Part shown: positions 53,933 to 64,000 of the stretch, piece after piece
Position numbering within the stretch: the stretch's first letter is position 1
Layout of the letters: each line of letters opens with the position of its first letter
Source: Bufo bufo
Taxonomy: Eukaryota; Chordata; Amphibia; Anura; Bufonidae
Length of the DNA stretch: 64,000 nucleotides
Direction of reading: 5' to 3'
Assembly: GCF_905171765.1 (NCBI RefSeq)
Contig: NC_053392.1
Span: 397,634,119-397,698,118 of the forward strand
Notes under the pieces: model-generated
What the model saw: only the letters and a program-made list of their open reading frames with translations
What the model was told of the DNA's origin: nothing
The model's database searches: none
Translations under genes and position numbers: made by a program

Positions 53933-54747
53933 TTTAATTCAGGTTTTAAGATCCGGCAGAGGATCTCCAACTTGAATTAGGCTACTTTCATACTAGTGTT
54001 TTTGCTGAATCCGGCAGGGCTCAGCAAAAACGCTTCCATTACTGATAATAAAACCATCTGCATCTGTTATAAACGGATCCGGTTGTATTATCTTTAACAT
54101 AGCCAAGACGGTTCCGTCATGAACTCCATTAAAAGTCAATGGGGGACGGATCCGTTTTCTATTGTGTCAGATTGTGTCAGAGAAAAGGGATCCATCCCCA
54201 TTGACCTTGGCATTGTGGGTCATGACAGATCCCTCTTGCTCCGCATCCCATGACGGAAAGAAAACTGCAGCATGCTGCAGTTTGCTCTGCGGTATGGAAC
54301 GCAACCAAATGGAACGGAATGCATTTTGGAGCATTCCATTCTGTTCAGTTACAGTTGACAATGAATGGGGATAAAACTGAAGCATTTTTTTTCCTGTATT
54401 GAGACCCTATGACGGATCTCAATACCGGAAAATAGAAACGCTAGTGTGAAAGTAGCCTTAGTCAATGGGTGCCTGATCCGTTTTACGAAAAAAATGGATC
54501 CGGCACCATTGACTTAATTGATTTTCAAGCCTGATCAGGTTTGTTCAGTATTGCAAACCGGACAGAAAAGCGCTGCTTTGCGGTTTTGTGTCTGCCCCCA
54601 AAGCGCAACTGAACTGAACTGATGCATCATGAACATTGTCGTCACCATTGACAATAAATGTGGACAAAACTGATCAGTTTAATCAAGTTTTGAGATCCTC
54701 TACCGAATCTCAAAACCTGAATTAAATATGCAGATGTGAAAGTACCC
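53933..54747. mobile_element. Right part of the split MITE, itself holding another MITE
   Basis: AATTCAGGTTTTAAGATCC at 53935 mirrors GGATTC-like CTCAAAACCTGAATTA near 54705-54722, and the right end is CAGATGTGAAAGTACCC. A second MITE (53979-54458) is inserted within. Confidence 0.65.
53981..54456. mobile_element. PIF/Harbinger-like MITE with TTA duplication
   Basis: Ends GGCTACTTTCATACTAGTG and CTAGTGTGAAAGTAGCC are inverted, flanked by TTA on both sides. The interior is full of CGGATCCGTTTT-type palindromes. Confidence 0.75.
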
Positions 54748-54804
54748 ATGAGCAATCAGAAGTTCTTAGGCTACTTCCACACCAGTGGCAGCCTTCTCCA
54801 ATAG

Positions 54805-55375
54805 TGTCACACACACAGGGGGTGAGGTAGTGACCACTGAACTCCACCCGCACCCCTGTCCCTGCCTACTTGCCTCGCAAGTCCTAGCGACAAGGGACAA
54901 CTGGTCGACAAACCCTTAGCTAGGATAGTGCAGGGAAGACAAACAACACAAGTAACAGGAAAGTCAAACAAGCCGCGTCAAAAACCAAGAGAGCAGAAAG
55001 GTACCGGAGGAGTAGGCAGAGAATCGTCAGGGCAAGCCATCAAAGAAGTCAAAGACAAGCCGACAAGAAGTCAAAACCAGGAGGGAACGCCAAGACCAAA
55101 GGATGAGACGGACGGGAAATCGGAAGCCTAGCAGGAACAACAAACCAGGTGAGTATCTCGCAGGAAGGACCTCAATAACAGGCAACCTGTGGCCAGCAGA
55201 TTGCCTGTTTAAATAGGGGGCTGGTTGAGTCATGTGACGTGGCCAGCGTCACATGACTCCTGAGTTCTAATGCTCATCCCTATTGTGGCTACCATGGGAG
55301 CGGGCGACGCCGGCTCGCTGATGACGCAAGCGTGCCGCCGGCCGTCCCCGCCTCCGCACAGAGCGCATTGTTACA
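54805..55375 (-). repeat. 3' LTR of Gypsy-3
   Basis: Runs TGTCACAC to TTGTTACA on the + strand and adjoins the polypurine tract complement GTACCCCCCCCCTCC (55376). It contains GCCTGTTTAAATAGG, a TATA-like motif, at 55202-55216. The matching 5' LTR is not in the window. Confidence 0.8.
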
Positions 55376-55399
55376 GTACCCCCCCCCTCCACGTGGGGC

Positions 55400-55801
55400 C
55401 ACCGGACCCGAGGCCCCAGGCGACAGCTTCTCAGGATGTTCCACATGAAATTTTTTTGACAGTCTAGTGGCTGTGAACATCTTAGCTGGTACCCAGGACC
55501 TTTCCGACGGCCCATAGCCTTTCAATGCTCCAGGTACTGTAAGGAGTTACGGACTCTCCTAACCTCCAAGATTTTGGAAACCACAAATTCCTCAGAATTA
55601 TTAACCAGTACCGGCGGCAGAGCGGACTGTGAAGGAACAGCAGGAGTAACATGTTTTTTCAGAGGATTTGTGGAAGACGTCATGGATGTGGAAAGATTTA
55701 GGTAACTTCAATGTAAACGACACTGGATTAATTACCTCCGTAATCTCATATGGACCTATAAAACAAGGTGCAATCTTTTTGGAGGCCACCTTAAGAGGCA
55801 C
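55400..55801 (-). pseudogene. Integrase tail and chromodomain of Gypsy-3
   Basis: 55801-55601 encodes SKKIAPCFIGPYEITEVINP and DVFHKS, the integrase GPY-type tail. 55525-55400 encodes the chromodomain part GYGPSERSWVPAKMF. The segments lie in different frames. Confidence 0.8.
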
Positions 55802-56040
55802 ATTCTTAGAGGATATCCAAACTGATCCCCAACCTGAAAATCCATCCCCTTAGAACGTTTCTTATTTGCTTTGATTTTTTGATTATTTTTCTAGGTTCGA
55901 TAGAACCCGAGCCCTAAACTGTGCACAGTTCAGATGAGACCTTATCCGCCTCAGTGTTGGACGAGGAGGACAGATGATCCAGAATGAAAATGAGGATGGA
56001 AACCGTAATTACAAAACAATGGGGAGCCACCAGCAGAGAA

Positions 56041-56425
56041 TTAACATGGTTGTTTATCGCGAATTCTACCAAAGGAAGGTATTAACCCACAATTGCTAAT
56101 CACCAGAGACATATGACCTGAGAAATTGTTCAACAGACTGATAAGGTCGCTCCTTGTGCCTATTACTCTCAGGATGATAGGCAGACGAAAAGGACAATGA
56201 GATTTGGCACCTCTCACAGAAGGATCTCCAAAATCTAGACACGAACTGGACACCTCTATCAGACACAATGTTCTCGGGGACACCGTGCAAAGTACAATTT
56301 GTTCCACAAATACAGAAGCCAGAGTCTTAGCATTTGAAAGTTTAGCAAGGGGAACAAAATGTACCATCTTACTGAACCTGTCGACCACTACCCAAACCAC
56401 AGTTTACCCTCAGCAGGTGGCAGAT
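56041..56425 (-). pseudogene. Integrase catalytic core remnant of Gypsy-3
   Basis: VWVVVDRFSKMVHFVPLAKL, then in another frame GVPENIVSDRGVQFVSRFW (second catalytic Asp) and AYHPESN leading to the expected Glu position. At least two frameshifts. Confidence 0.85.
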
Positions 56426-56638
56426 CTGTGATGAAGTCCATAAAAATATGGACCAGGGTCTACTGAGAATGGGTAGATTGTTCAGGAACAAACAACTTAT
56501 CTGTTGGTGTGAGTGCTGGGGCCAGATGCTGTTCTGCCCTTAATAAGAGCATAAGATCTTGGGACACGGTGCTGCTACAAAGACACTAGTTGCAATATGG
56601 CTTCAGGCGGTGCGTCCGTAGGCTGAAACGCACAGAAA

Positions 56639-57782
56639 CTAGTGGCCCGGACGATAAGATTCTTGGAAAAACAATAGTTCCAAAAGTCCCTTCGCCAACC
56701 GCAAAACGGAGCGAGTGCCGCCCATGTGGTTGACATACCTCACAGCGGACACGTTGTCCATGCGAAGGCGAATGCAAGCATTCACCGTGTTGCTCTTAAA
56801 ACTTCGGATTGCGAAGGATCGGCCAGTAACTCGAGTGCATTGATATGGAGGATGGACTCCTCCTGAGTCCACAGGCCCCCCGTGGACACCACGTCGCAGT
56901 GGGCTCCCCATCCAAGGAGGCTGGCGTCGGAGTCCACCGTGAACTCCGGGCAAGAGCCAAAGATGGCTCTGCCGTTCCAAGCCGACAGTGTTGTGGATCC
57001 ACCAAGACAGTTCGTCTCGCGTCTCTGCATCCAAAGTGATCACGTCTGCATAGGAGGCACCCCCGCTGAAGATAGGCAATCTTCAGGCGCTGGAGGGCGC
57101 GATAGTGGAGGGGCGCCAGGAAGACCGCCTGGATGGATGCTGATAGGAGGCCGATTATGCGGGACAGATGGCACAGGGAAACTTGGCGGCGCCGTAAGGT
57201 GCGTCGCAACTCTTTGCGAATTGCGCGCACTTTCTCCAAGGGGAGGCTGAGGGACTCGGCCTCCGAATCTACCAGGAAACCCAGGAATTCCATGCGCCTG
57301 GACGGTGACAGGCAAGACTTCTCCCAGTTGAGAAGGAAACCCAGCTGCGAGAGAAGGTCCGTCGTCCACTGAAGGTGGGACAGTAACGTATCTCTGCTCT
57401 GGGCCATGATAAGGATGTCGTCCAGGTAGATGATGAGACGGACACCCCTGGCCCGAAGCCAGGACACTACTGGACGCATGAGCTTGGTGAAACACCAAGG
57501 AGCGGAAGAGAGGCCAAGGGCAGACAGGCAAAATGCCAGATCTCCCCGTTCAGAGAAACCTGAGAAGGTCTCGGGACTGGACCGAAACCGGGACCGTAAG
57601 ATACGCAATCCTGGAGGTCTAACTGACCATCCAGTCCCCCGGAAGAAGCAGGTCCCGCAGGAGGTGGATGCCCTCCATTTTTGAAGTGCCGGTAGCGCAC
57701 TAGAGCATTCAGGGCGCGGAGGTTGATAACCGGACGCATCTGACCTCCCTTTTTCTCGACTAGAAAAATGTTGCCTTAACAC
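56639..57782 (-). pseudogene. RT and RNase H of DIRS-2
   Basis: RT begins with a VINLRALNALVRYRHFK block in one frame (57739-57680). It shifts frame and continues in the 57782-56796 frame with LSSAPWCFTKLMRPVVSWLR, the catalytic IIYLDDILIMAQS near 57440 and LNWEKSCLSPSRRMEFLGF. RNase H has FTVDSDASLLGWGAH near 56950-56905 and INALELLA, then LRMDNVSAVRYVNHMGG near 56755-56705 in the next frame. This arrangement and the RNase H sequence are typical of DIRS elements. Several frameshifts. Confidence 0.85.
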
Positions 57783-57924
57783 CCCCAGGGAAGTGGGGGG
57801 AGCTATCTATATGGCCCCTTTCTCGCACAGGGTGGAAAGTTCCTCCTGGACCAAAGCGCGGTCCGCCGCGGAAAGAACTATTGGGTGGGGGGCGCGGAAT
57901 GTGGTCTGGGGGAATCTATCAGCT

Positions 57925-59000
57925 CTATCTGGAAGCCCCTGACCGTGGAGAGGACCCAACTGTCCGAGGGTGATGATCTGCCAGGCAGGGAAAAAATGCC
58001 AGAGGTCTGCCCCCTACAGGTGGATTGAAAGAAACATGAGGAAACGGTAATCTTACCATACAGGCGTCTAGATCCGGGGGTGCCTCTGTAACTTTGGGAA
58101 CGCCATGGTCTTCCACGGGAAGGGAAGAAAGGGGTCTGTTGCGTGAGTCCTGGTAGGAGGATCCCTGGAAACCAGGTGGCTGGGAGAAGGAGCCTCGGCC
58201 CACGGTATGGGCCTGGTAGAATGAACGACCGTACAGGCGGCCCCTGACACTGCCGGCCCTGGAAGAGACCCGCCCCTGAAAAACTCTCCTCATGGAGGAT
58301 TGCGCCTTATCTAGGGCCCTGAAGGCAACCTACATATCGACCCAGGTCCTTAATAAAAGAGGTCTCCCGTACAAGAGGCCTGGGCATCTTTGCCCGTTCG
58401 GTGAGGGCGAGATTCGCCAGCTTGGGCTCTATTTTAAACAAGATAGCTTTACGTCTCTCTATTGACAGAGAGGTATTGACGGCTACCGGCCATACAAATC
58501 GCCCGTTGCACCCAACCCCGGAGTTACTCCGGATCCACTTGTTTATTGTCAGCTCTGGCAGACTCTGCCAGGTCAAATAACTTTGCCAGGGGGCCAAAAA
58601 TATCAAGCAGCTTGTCCTGGCAAGCTTTCAACGCGGAATCCAGACCGTTTACATGGATTCCAGCCTAGTTTTAGCAAGGAATTGCGTCAACTTGGGATCC
58701 ACCGTAGGGGTTTCGCACACCTTAGTTGGGGATGATTGGCCTAGGACACTCGGCTTTTAAGCTTATTACGAGCCGCTTTGCTAAGCGGGGCGGCGGACCC
58801 CATGTTTCTAGATAGCTGGACACGTGGTCCCCAGGGAGCCATTCAGCCGACCTAGGGGTGGTGTAAGGCGTCCGGTCAAACATCGGATCCACGAAAGGGT
58901 CCATAAGTGCACCTTCCGTACTAAAGGAGTGGTCACCAGGCGCGCTAGAGGGCGAACAGTTTGAGGCGGGGGGTCGGAAGGACCCGGGCCTTCAGTTTCT
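57925..59000 (-). pseudogene. Gag-like region of DIRS-2
   Basis: Fragments: DPFVDPMFDRTPYTTPRSAE (58904-58850), ERRKAILFKIEPKLANLAL near 58460-58400, and RRVFQGRVSSRAGSVRGRLY (58293 on), rich in Arg/Gly/Ser as in DIRS gag C-termini. I infer gag from position before the RT and composition. Confidence 0.6.
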
Positions 59001-60060
59001 GTGGCTTCTCCTGAATCGTGAGGTACTCATCCTCAGCCTCCTCACTAGACCCGATTTCTGAGTTGGAGTCGCTCTCAAATGCGCTCTAGCGCATTTCACT
59101 GCTGCGCCCGTTCCGCCTGCGTTGGTAAGGCTCTTTTGCGTGCACGCGGCACGCTATCCTGTGGGTGAGATGGTCACCAGTCATAAGGGTTCTGGAGGCC
59201 TGAGTATCCTGAAGGGGTTCATTAACTGCAGGGGATGCGGCATGACCTGAGCGCGATCCCTGCGCAACACCCTGAGCGTCACTGGACGTGTGCCAGGAGC
59301 GCTTGAGACAAGGTATGGGAGATGGTGGCTGAGAACCGAGCCCATAACCGAAGCAATGGCGTCAGCCACTGCATTCTGAAAAACGATGTGTCACAAGGGC
59401 AGGAGTAATGCTGGTGGAAAGTGGAGCACTAACCGTCCCAGCCAGAGGGGCAGTAAGGGCTAGGAAGAAACACAGTCCCCAAGGGGGGGTAGGGGTTAAA
59501 GGACGGATCAGACATGATACCGTCGCTATCAGGGAGCAAGAAACCTGACCTGAAACCAAACTGGGTACGATCTTGCAACTACAAAGAGGCAGGAGCGCAG
59601 AGAGCTGGGTCCAGCAGGGCACGGCAGGCAGTGAGCGAATCCCCAAGATGGATGCCGAAGTCACGCGAGACTTCCGGCCATCGGGGTGTGCGCGCTGCCG
59701 TGATCTCGCGAGACTTCGGCGATGCCGCCGGAGTAATGGCGAGAATAGAGGGAGCAACAGCGGGGAGAAAACGGCGCAGGGCCGCCCAAACCTTGGCGCA
59801 ATAAGGGCGACCCAACCTGGCGAAATAATGCACAGAGGGGCACAGTCAAGTCGGCGGGAAGGTACCGCCAACCACAGACACTATTTAGGGAAAAAACAAA
59901 TTGGTTAGATATCTCACACAACTAAACCTTAGAGGCAGATACTCATCTTCCTGTGAGCAGCAAAGAAGTAGGTGGACTGTTTGGTGGAGCTGGTTCTTAT
60001 ACCGGCTAGTCCAGGGGGAGTGGCTGGTTGCCCTTGGTTACTAGTGCACTTTTTCTCTGC
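59001..60060 (-). other. GC-rich DIRS-2 leader or flank
   Basis: Includes inverted CTCGCGAGAC / GTCTCGCGTGAC motifs at 59660-59715. Frames on either strand (59362-59871 -, 59573-59908 +) lie opposite each other and match no family. No inverted terminal repeat recognised. Confidence 0.4.
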
Positions 60061-60964
60061 CTGGTATGTTGCTGCTATAATTTTAGTAAAGAAAGAGAAT
60101 TAGTGGTGATATGATATTTTTATAGAGCAGGTCGTTAAGGTACGTGGCAATAGCTAATATATGTAAAAAATTATATTTATTAATTTTTACACAATAATAT
60201 CATTTTGAAACAAAAAAGAAATCATGGTTTAGTGTCTCCTTAGTCTGAGAGCCATAGTTTCTATTTATTTTTTGGGCGATTGTCTTAGGTAGATAATCAT
60301 TTTTGCGGGATGAGTATGACTGTTGATTGGCACTCTTTTGGGTGCATATGACTTTTTGATCGCTTGCTATTACACTTTTAGTGATGTAAGGTGACAAAAA
60401 ATGGCTTTGACACATTATTTTAATTTTTTTACTTGTTCACCTGAGGGATTAGGTCATGTGATATTTTTATAGAGCAGGTCATTACGGATGTGGGGCAATA
60501 CCTAATATGTCAACTTTTTTTATTTAATTTAAGTTTTACACAATATCATTTTTGAAACAAAAAAAAAATCATGTTTTAGGTGTCTCCATTGTCTGAGAGC
60601 CATAGTTTTTTGTCTTAGGTAGATAATTGTCTTAGGTAGATAATCATTTTTGCGGGATGAGATGACGGTTTCATTGGCACTATTTTGGGTGCGTTATGAC
60701 TTTTTGATCGCTTGCTATTACACTTTTTATGATGTAAGGTGACAAAAAAAAAAGGCTTTTTTGACACTGTTTTTATTTTTTATGGTATTCACCCTGAGGG
60801 GTTAGGTCATGTGGTATTTTTATAGAGCATTTTTTTTATTTTGGCAATTGTCTTAGGTAGGGGCTAATATTTTTGCAGGATGAGATGACGGTTTGATTGG
60901 TACTATTTTGGGGGAGCATACGCCTTTTTGATCGCTTATTGTTGTACTTTTAGTGATGTAAGGT

Positions 60965-61493
60965 AACATGGTATCATAGTACATAGGGCAGAAAAAAAGA
61001 CATTTGTCCATCCAGTTCAGCCTGTTATCTGCAAGTTAATCCAGAGGAAGCCAAAAAAAATAAAACTGTGAGGTAGAAGCTAATTTTCCCCACTTTAGGG
61101 GAATAAAAAATTCCTTCCCGACTCCAATCAGGCAATCAGAATAACTCCCTGGATCAAAGACCCCTCTCTAGTAGCTTATAGGCTTGTCATATTATTACAC
61201 TCCAGAAATACATCCAGGCCCCTCTTGAATTATTGTACTCACCATCACACCTCCTTAGACAGAGAGTTCCATAGCCTCTCTGCTCTTACCGTAAAGAATC
61301 CTCTTCTATGTTTGTGTACAAACCTTCTTTTCTCCAGACGCAGAGGATGTCCCCTCGTCACAGTCACAGTCCCTGAGGATAATTAGATGATGGGATAGAT
61401 CTCTGTACTGACCCCTGATATATTTATACATAGTAATTAGATCTCCCCTCCGTTGTCTTTTTTCTAAAGTGAATAACCCTAATTTTGATAATC
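60965..61493 (+). repeat. Retroposed interspersed repeat with AAGGT duplication
   Basis: Flanked by AAGGT at 60960-60964 and 61494-61498, splitting the host motif GTAAGGTGACAAAAAA. It begins ATCATAGTACATAGGGCAG, related to the 119-271 repeat, and contains AATAACTCCCTGGATC and TAATTAGATCTCCCC. Family unknown. Confidence 0.65.
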
Positions 61494-61842
61494 AAGGTGA
61501 CAAAAAATGTTTTTTTTTAGCACAGTTTTTATTTTATTGGATCAGGTCTTGTGATATTTTTGTAGAGCTGGTCGATACGGATGCAGCGATACCTAATATG
61601 TCTACTTTTCTTTTTTTCCCTATTTCTATTTTGGGAAAAGGGCGCTTTTTTTTTACTTAAAACTATTAATTTTTTTGTCAAACTTTTTTTTTTAACTTCT
61701 TTTTTCACTTAATTTTTTGTCTCACTATGGGGCTTCAACATTTCAGGGTCTGATCCCTGTTTCAATATAGCACAATACATTTGTATTGTGCTGTATTGAA
61801 CGTCAGTGTCTTACGCTATAAGATGCTACCAGTTGCCTAGGA

Positions 61843-63215
61843 CAGCGGTCCCCAACCGCCGGGCCGCGGCCCAAGACCGGGCCCTGGGAGATATGTTGCC
61901 GGGCCACAGAGGCAATGCTACCAGTTGCCTAGGACAGCGGGCCCTGGGAGGATATGTTGCCGGGCCACAGAGGCAATGCTAGGCAATGCTACCAGTTGCC
62001 TAGGACAGGCGGTCCCCAACCGCCGGGCCGCGGCCCAAGACCGGGCCCTGGGAGATATGTTGCCGGGCCACAGAGGGAGAGAGGAGCGCAGACGCCAGGC
62101 GCATGCGCGCCCGACGCGTACATGTTGCCAACATTAGTGGAGACGGAGGGAGGGAGGGAATCCCTCCCTCCCATGACGCGGCCGCTGCAGAGACCAATAC
62201 AATGAGCGGGCTCTGAGGCGCCGCGACCACTGCCACCAATGAATATGTCTAATATTAAAGGCAGCCTCCTCCTCCTCCTGACTCTTGTTTTCTCAGACCA
62301 GTCCCAGCAGCCATTAGTAATCTGGAAAGCGCAGGTACCCACACACTGTCCCACAGATGGGGTCACCTATTATTAATCTGATGTACATGGTGCTATTACA
62401 TAATACCCCCATGTACCTCAGATTAAAAGTATGTGGCCCCCAAGCACATCATCAAATAATGGGCAACATTGGGTTAACCATTAATATGAGGTACACATAA
62501 TGAGGTTTCTTACTATTAATGTGAGGCACATGCATGTCCAAATTGATAAACAATGTGCTCATATTAACAGCATGTACCTGATGCCATTAAACTCCATGTT
62601 GTCCATTATGTTAAGCGGGGTTACTTGACGAGGTGCTATTAATATGTGGCACATGGTTTCATCAATTTAGACTTCTTGTGCCTCACATTAATAGCCAGAA
62701 ACCTTATCATACTGTAGTACCCAACACCAGCCTACACATTAACCCCATGCTGCTCAATTGTCCATTATGTCAGAAAGTACTTGCTGGTGTTACTATTAAT
62801 ATGAGGCACAAGGCTTTATCAATTTAGACCTCTATTTGCTTCACATTAATAGTAAGTGACCCCATTAATACCTCCTCACATAATGGGGGCAATTGATACT
62901 TTGCAAAAAGTAAAAATAAAAAAATACTCACACGTTAACCCCATGCAACATGTAGTTAATTTTTTTCATGTATCGAATTGGTGTTGCAATACCTATTTTT
63001 TTTGGAGTCACATTTAAATAATAAAGTAATCGTTATATAGTGTTATATATTTTAATATGCACCTTGTGTTTTGTCATGCCCCGGCCACCCCCATAAACCC
63101 CACCCACCCCCTAAGCCCCGCCCCAGAACCCCCACCACCCCCACCCCACCCGGTCCCTGGAAAAATTGTCTTACATGAAACTGGTCCTTGGTGCAAAAAA
63201 GGTTGGGGACCACTG
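61843..63215. mobile_element. hAT-like non-autonomous element with triplicated left end
   Basis: Left tip CAGCGGTCCCCAACCGCCGG and right tip GGTTGGGGACCACTG are inverted. The flanks GCCTAGGA (61835-61842) and GCTAGGAG (63216-63223) approximate an 8-bp duplication, as expected for hAT. The first ~85 bp plus flank appear three times (61826, about 61917, 61988), the middle one shortened. The interior has recurring ATTAATATGAGGYACA units in both orientations. No transposase. Confidence 0.7.
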
Positions 63216-63562
63216 GCTAGGAGACCCAGCCCTGGGGTAGGATCTCCTGGGCTTCCGTAGCTGGGCAGTGCTGATGCCTGTTTCAAGGTATCGGGGCTGC
63301 CATAGCAACAATCGGGTCCCTGTCACCGCAGCATGGGGAAACCGATGGGGATATACAAGCTGCCGCAAATTCCCTGTGTTTTCACTGATTGCTGGCAGAT
63401 ACAGCAGGAGCCCGGCTGTCAGCATCAGCCGGGCCCCTGCTGCTGATCGCAGTAGTGCGTCTGAGGCAGCGCGTTAACCCTAGGACGAAAATGCACGTCC
63501 TACTGCGTCAAGTACCTGCAAGTTAGGACGAGCATTCTCGTCCAAGGTCCTGAACGTGTTAA

Positions 63563-64000
63563 GCTTAATTATATGTTTAATTCTATCTTACTCAGTAATA
63601 GAAATGTAAGCAAACAAAGCTATGTCTATCAAGCAAATAGCATTGGTGTGATATTTTAAAACTGTAGAAATATTTTGCCTTGAGATTATTTCCTGTATTC
63701 TATGATATTTTATCACCCTCTTCACTAACATATCTTTAACTTTATTATTCCCATCACTGTGGTCACCAGACATGTAATTTACCAGTTTTTTTTTCTTTTG
63801 CTTAGTGAAAGACTTGAAGGTTTTGTAGAAATGGAAAATATATGACGAAAAGCAAAATGGAACCCTTTTAATACCTTTTATATAAAAAAGACACTTTATA
63901 AAATTTGGCTTTGCAACATTCCTAGTCCTCTATACGAAGAACATTTTTGGATAGTATTAAAATCATACCAATTCCCTTTGTAAAATACAGTGCTGCTAGC
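63563..64000. other. Unique AT-rich DNA, no recognised feature
   Basis: No element ends, arrays or coding features seen. Confidence 0.4.

Larger units (their letters stand above)
54805..56560 (-). mobile_element. Truncated Ty3/Gypsy chromovirus (Gypsy-3)
   Basis: Only the 3' LTR, chromodomain and part of integrase remain. The element stops between about 56480 and 56600 at DIRS-derived sequence. Gag, protease, RT and the 5' LTR are missing. Confidence 0.8.
56600..59990 (-). mobile_element. DIRS-type retroelement remnant (DIRS-2), 3' truncated
   Basis: Gag-like, RT and RNase H regions lie on the minus strand. The recombinase and internal complementary region, expected at the left, are missing because Gypsy-3 sequence begins near 56560. 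Its likely 5' leader is GC-rich DNA at 59000-59990. It is a different family from the 44.5-kb DIRS-like element by sequence. Confidence 0.75.
60090..63562. mobile_element. TTAA-type element, second copy of the 17961 family, twice interrupted
   Basis: The same ~350-bp tandem units as at 19.3-20.6 kb (GATCGCTTGCTATTACACTT, GGTTAGGTCATGTGATATTT) recur four to five times. A LINE/SINE-like insert (60965-61493) and a hAT-like insert (61843-63215) split it. The right terminus is CCTGAACGTGTTAA at 63549-63562, and the left terminus was lost near the DIRS-2 junction. Confidence 0.6.

Noticed and set aside
59362..59908. Overlapping GC-rich frames on both strands (169 and 111 codons)
   Set aside because: High GC content keeps stops rare. 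Neither peptide has recognisable features.
63057..63260. Proline-rich 67-codon frame
   Set aside because: Arises from a C-rich tract in the hAT-like element's right part. No other support.

Overview
This window is repeat-dense vertebrate nuclear DNA, most likely from an anuran amphibian. That reading rests on the mix of elements: self-priming Ty3/Gypsy chromoviruses, DIRS tyrosine-recombinase-type retroelements, L1/Tx1-like LINEs, several Tc1/mariner elements, and many TTAA-flanked or TWA-flanked hairpin elements. I found no convincing host protein-coding gene, rRNA or tRNA. Almost every long reading frame belongs to a transposable element, is its antisense shadow, or falls in a repeat array.

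Layout. 1-0.93 kb: hairpin and PIF/Harbinger-like MITEs, one split by a short interspersed repeat. 1.93-7.24 kb: a young Ty3/Gypsy element with two near-identical LTRs, a CCAAG target duplication and one long gag-pol frame, damaged only just before the chromodomain. 7.77-12.43 kb: a compound TTAA-flanked element made of a 191-bp tandem array and a 2.7-kb array of alternately inverted units. 13.6-16.5 kb: two Tc1-like remnants. 17.8-26.1 kb: TTAA-flanked elements separated by unique AT-rich DNA, some of which could be conserved non-coding sequence. 26.7-38.8 kb: a decayed L1-like LINE (+) holding a second L1-like LINE (-), which holds Tc1 copy A, which holds Tc1 copy B. 38.8-43.4 kb: nested MITEs. 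43.4-54.75 kb: Tc1 copy C, then a MITE split by a DIRS-architecture element, which holds a decayed Gypsy element, one LTR of which holds a further MITE. 54.8-60.0 kb: a truncated Gypsy (-) abutting DIRS gag/RT/RNase H remnants (-). 60.1-63.6 kb: another TTAA-type element carrying a LINE/SINE-like insert and a hAT-like insert. 63.6-64 kb: unique DNA.

Main observations. Both Gypsy elements with a 5' LTR have a 10-nt primer-binding site exactly complementary to the predicted 5' end of their own RNA, about 30 bp from a TATA box; this is the self-priming arrangement of the Tf1/sushi lineage. One DIRS-like element has a clear internal complementary region and cleanly splits a MITE. Two Tc1 copies share an internal deletion between catalytic aspartates, which suggests amplification in trans. 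The nesting order can be read from target-site duplications. All alignments were done by eye.
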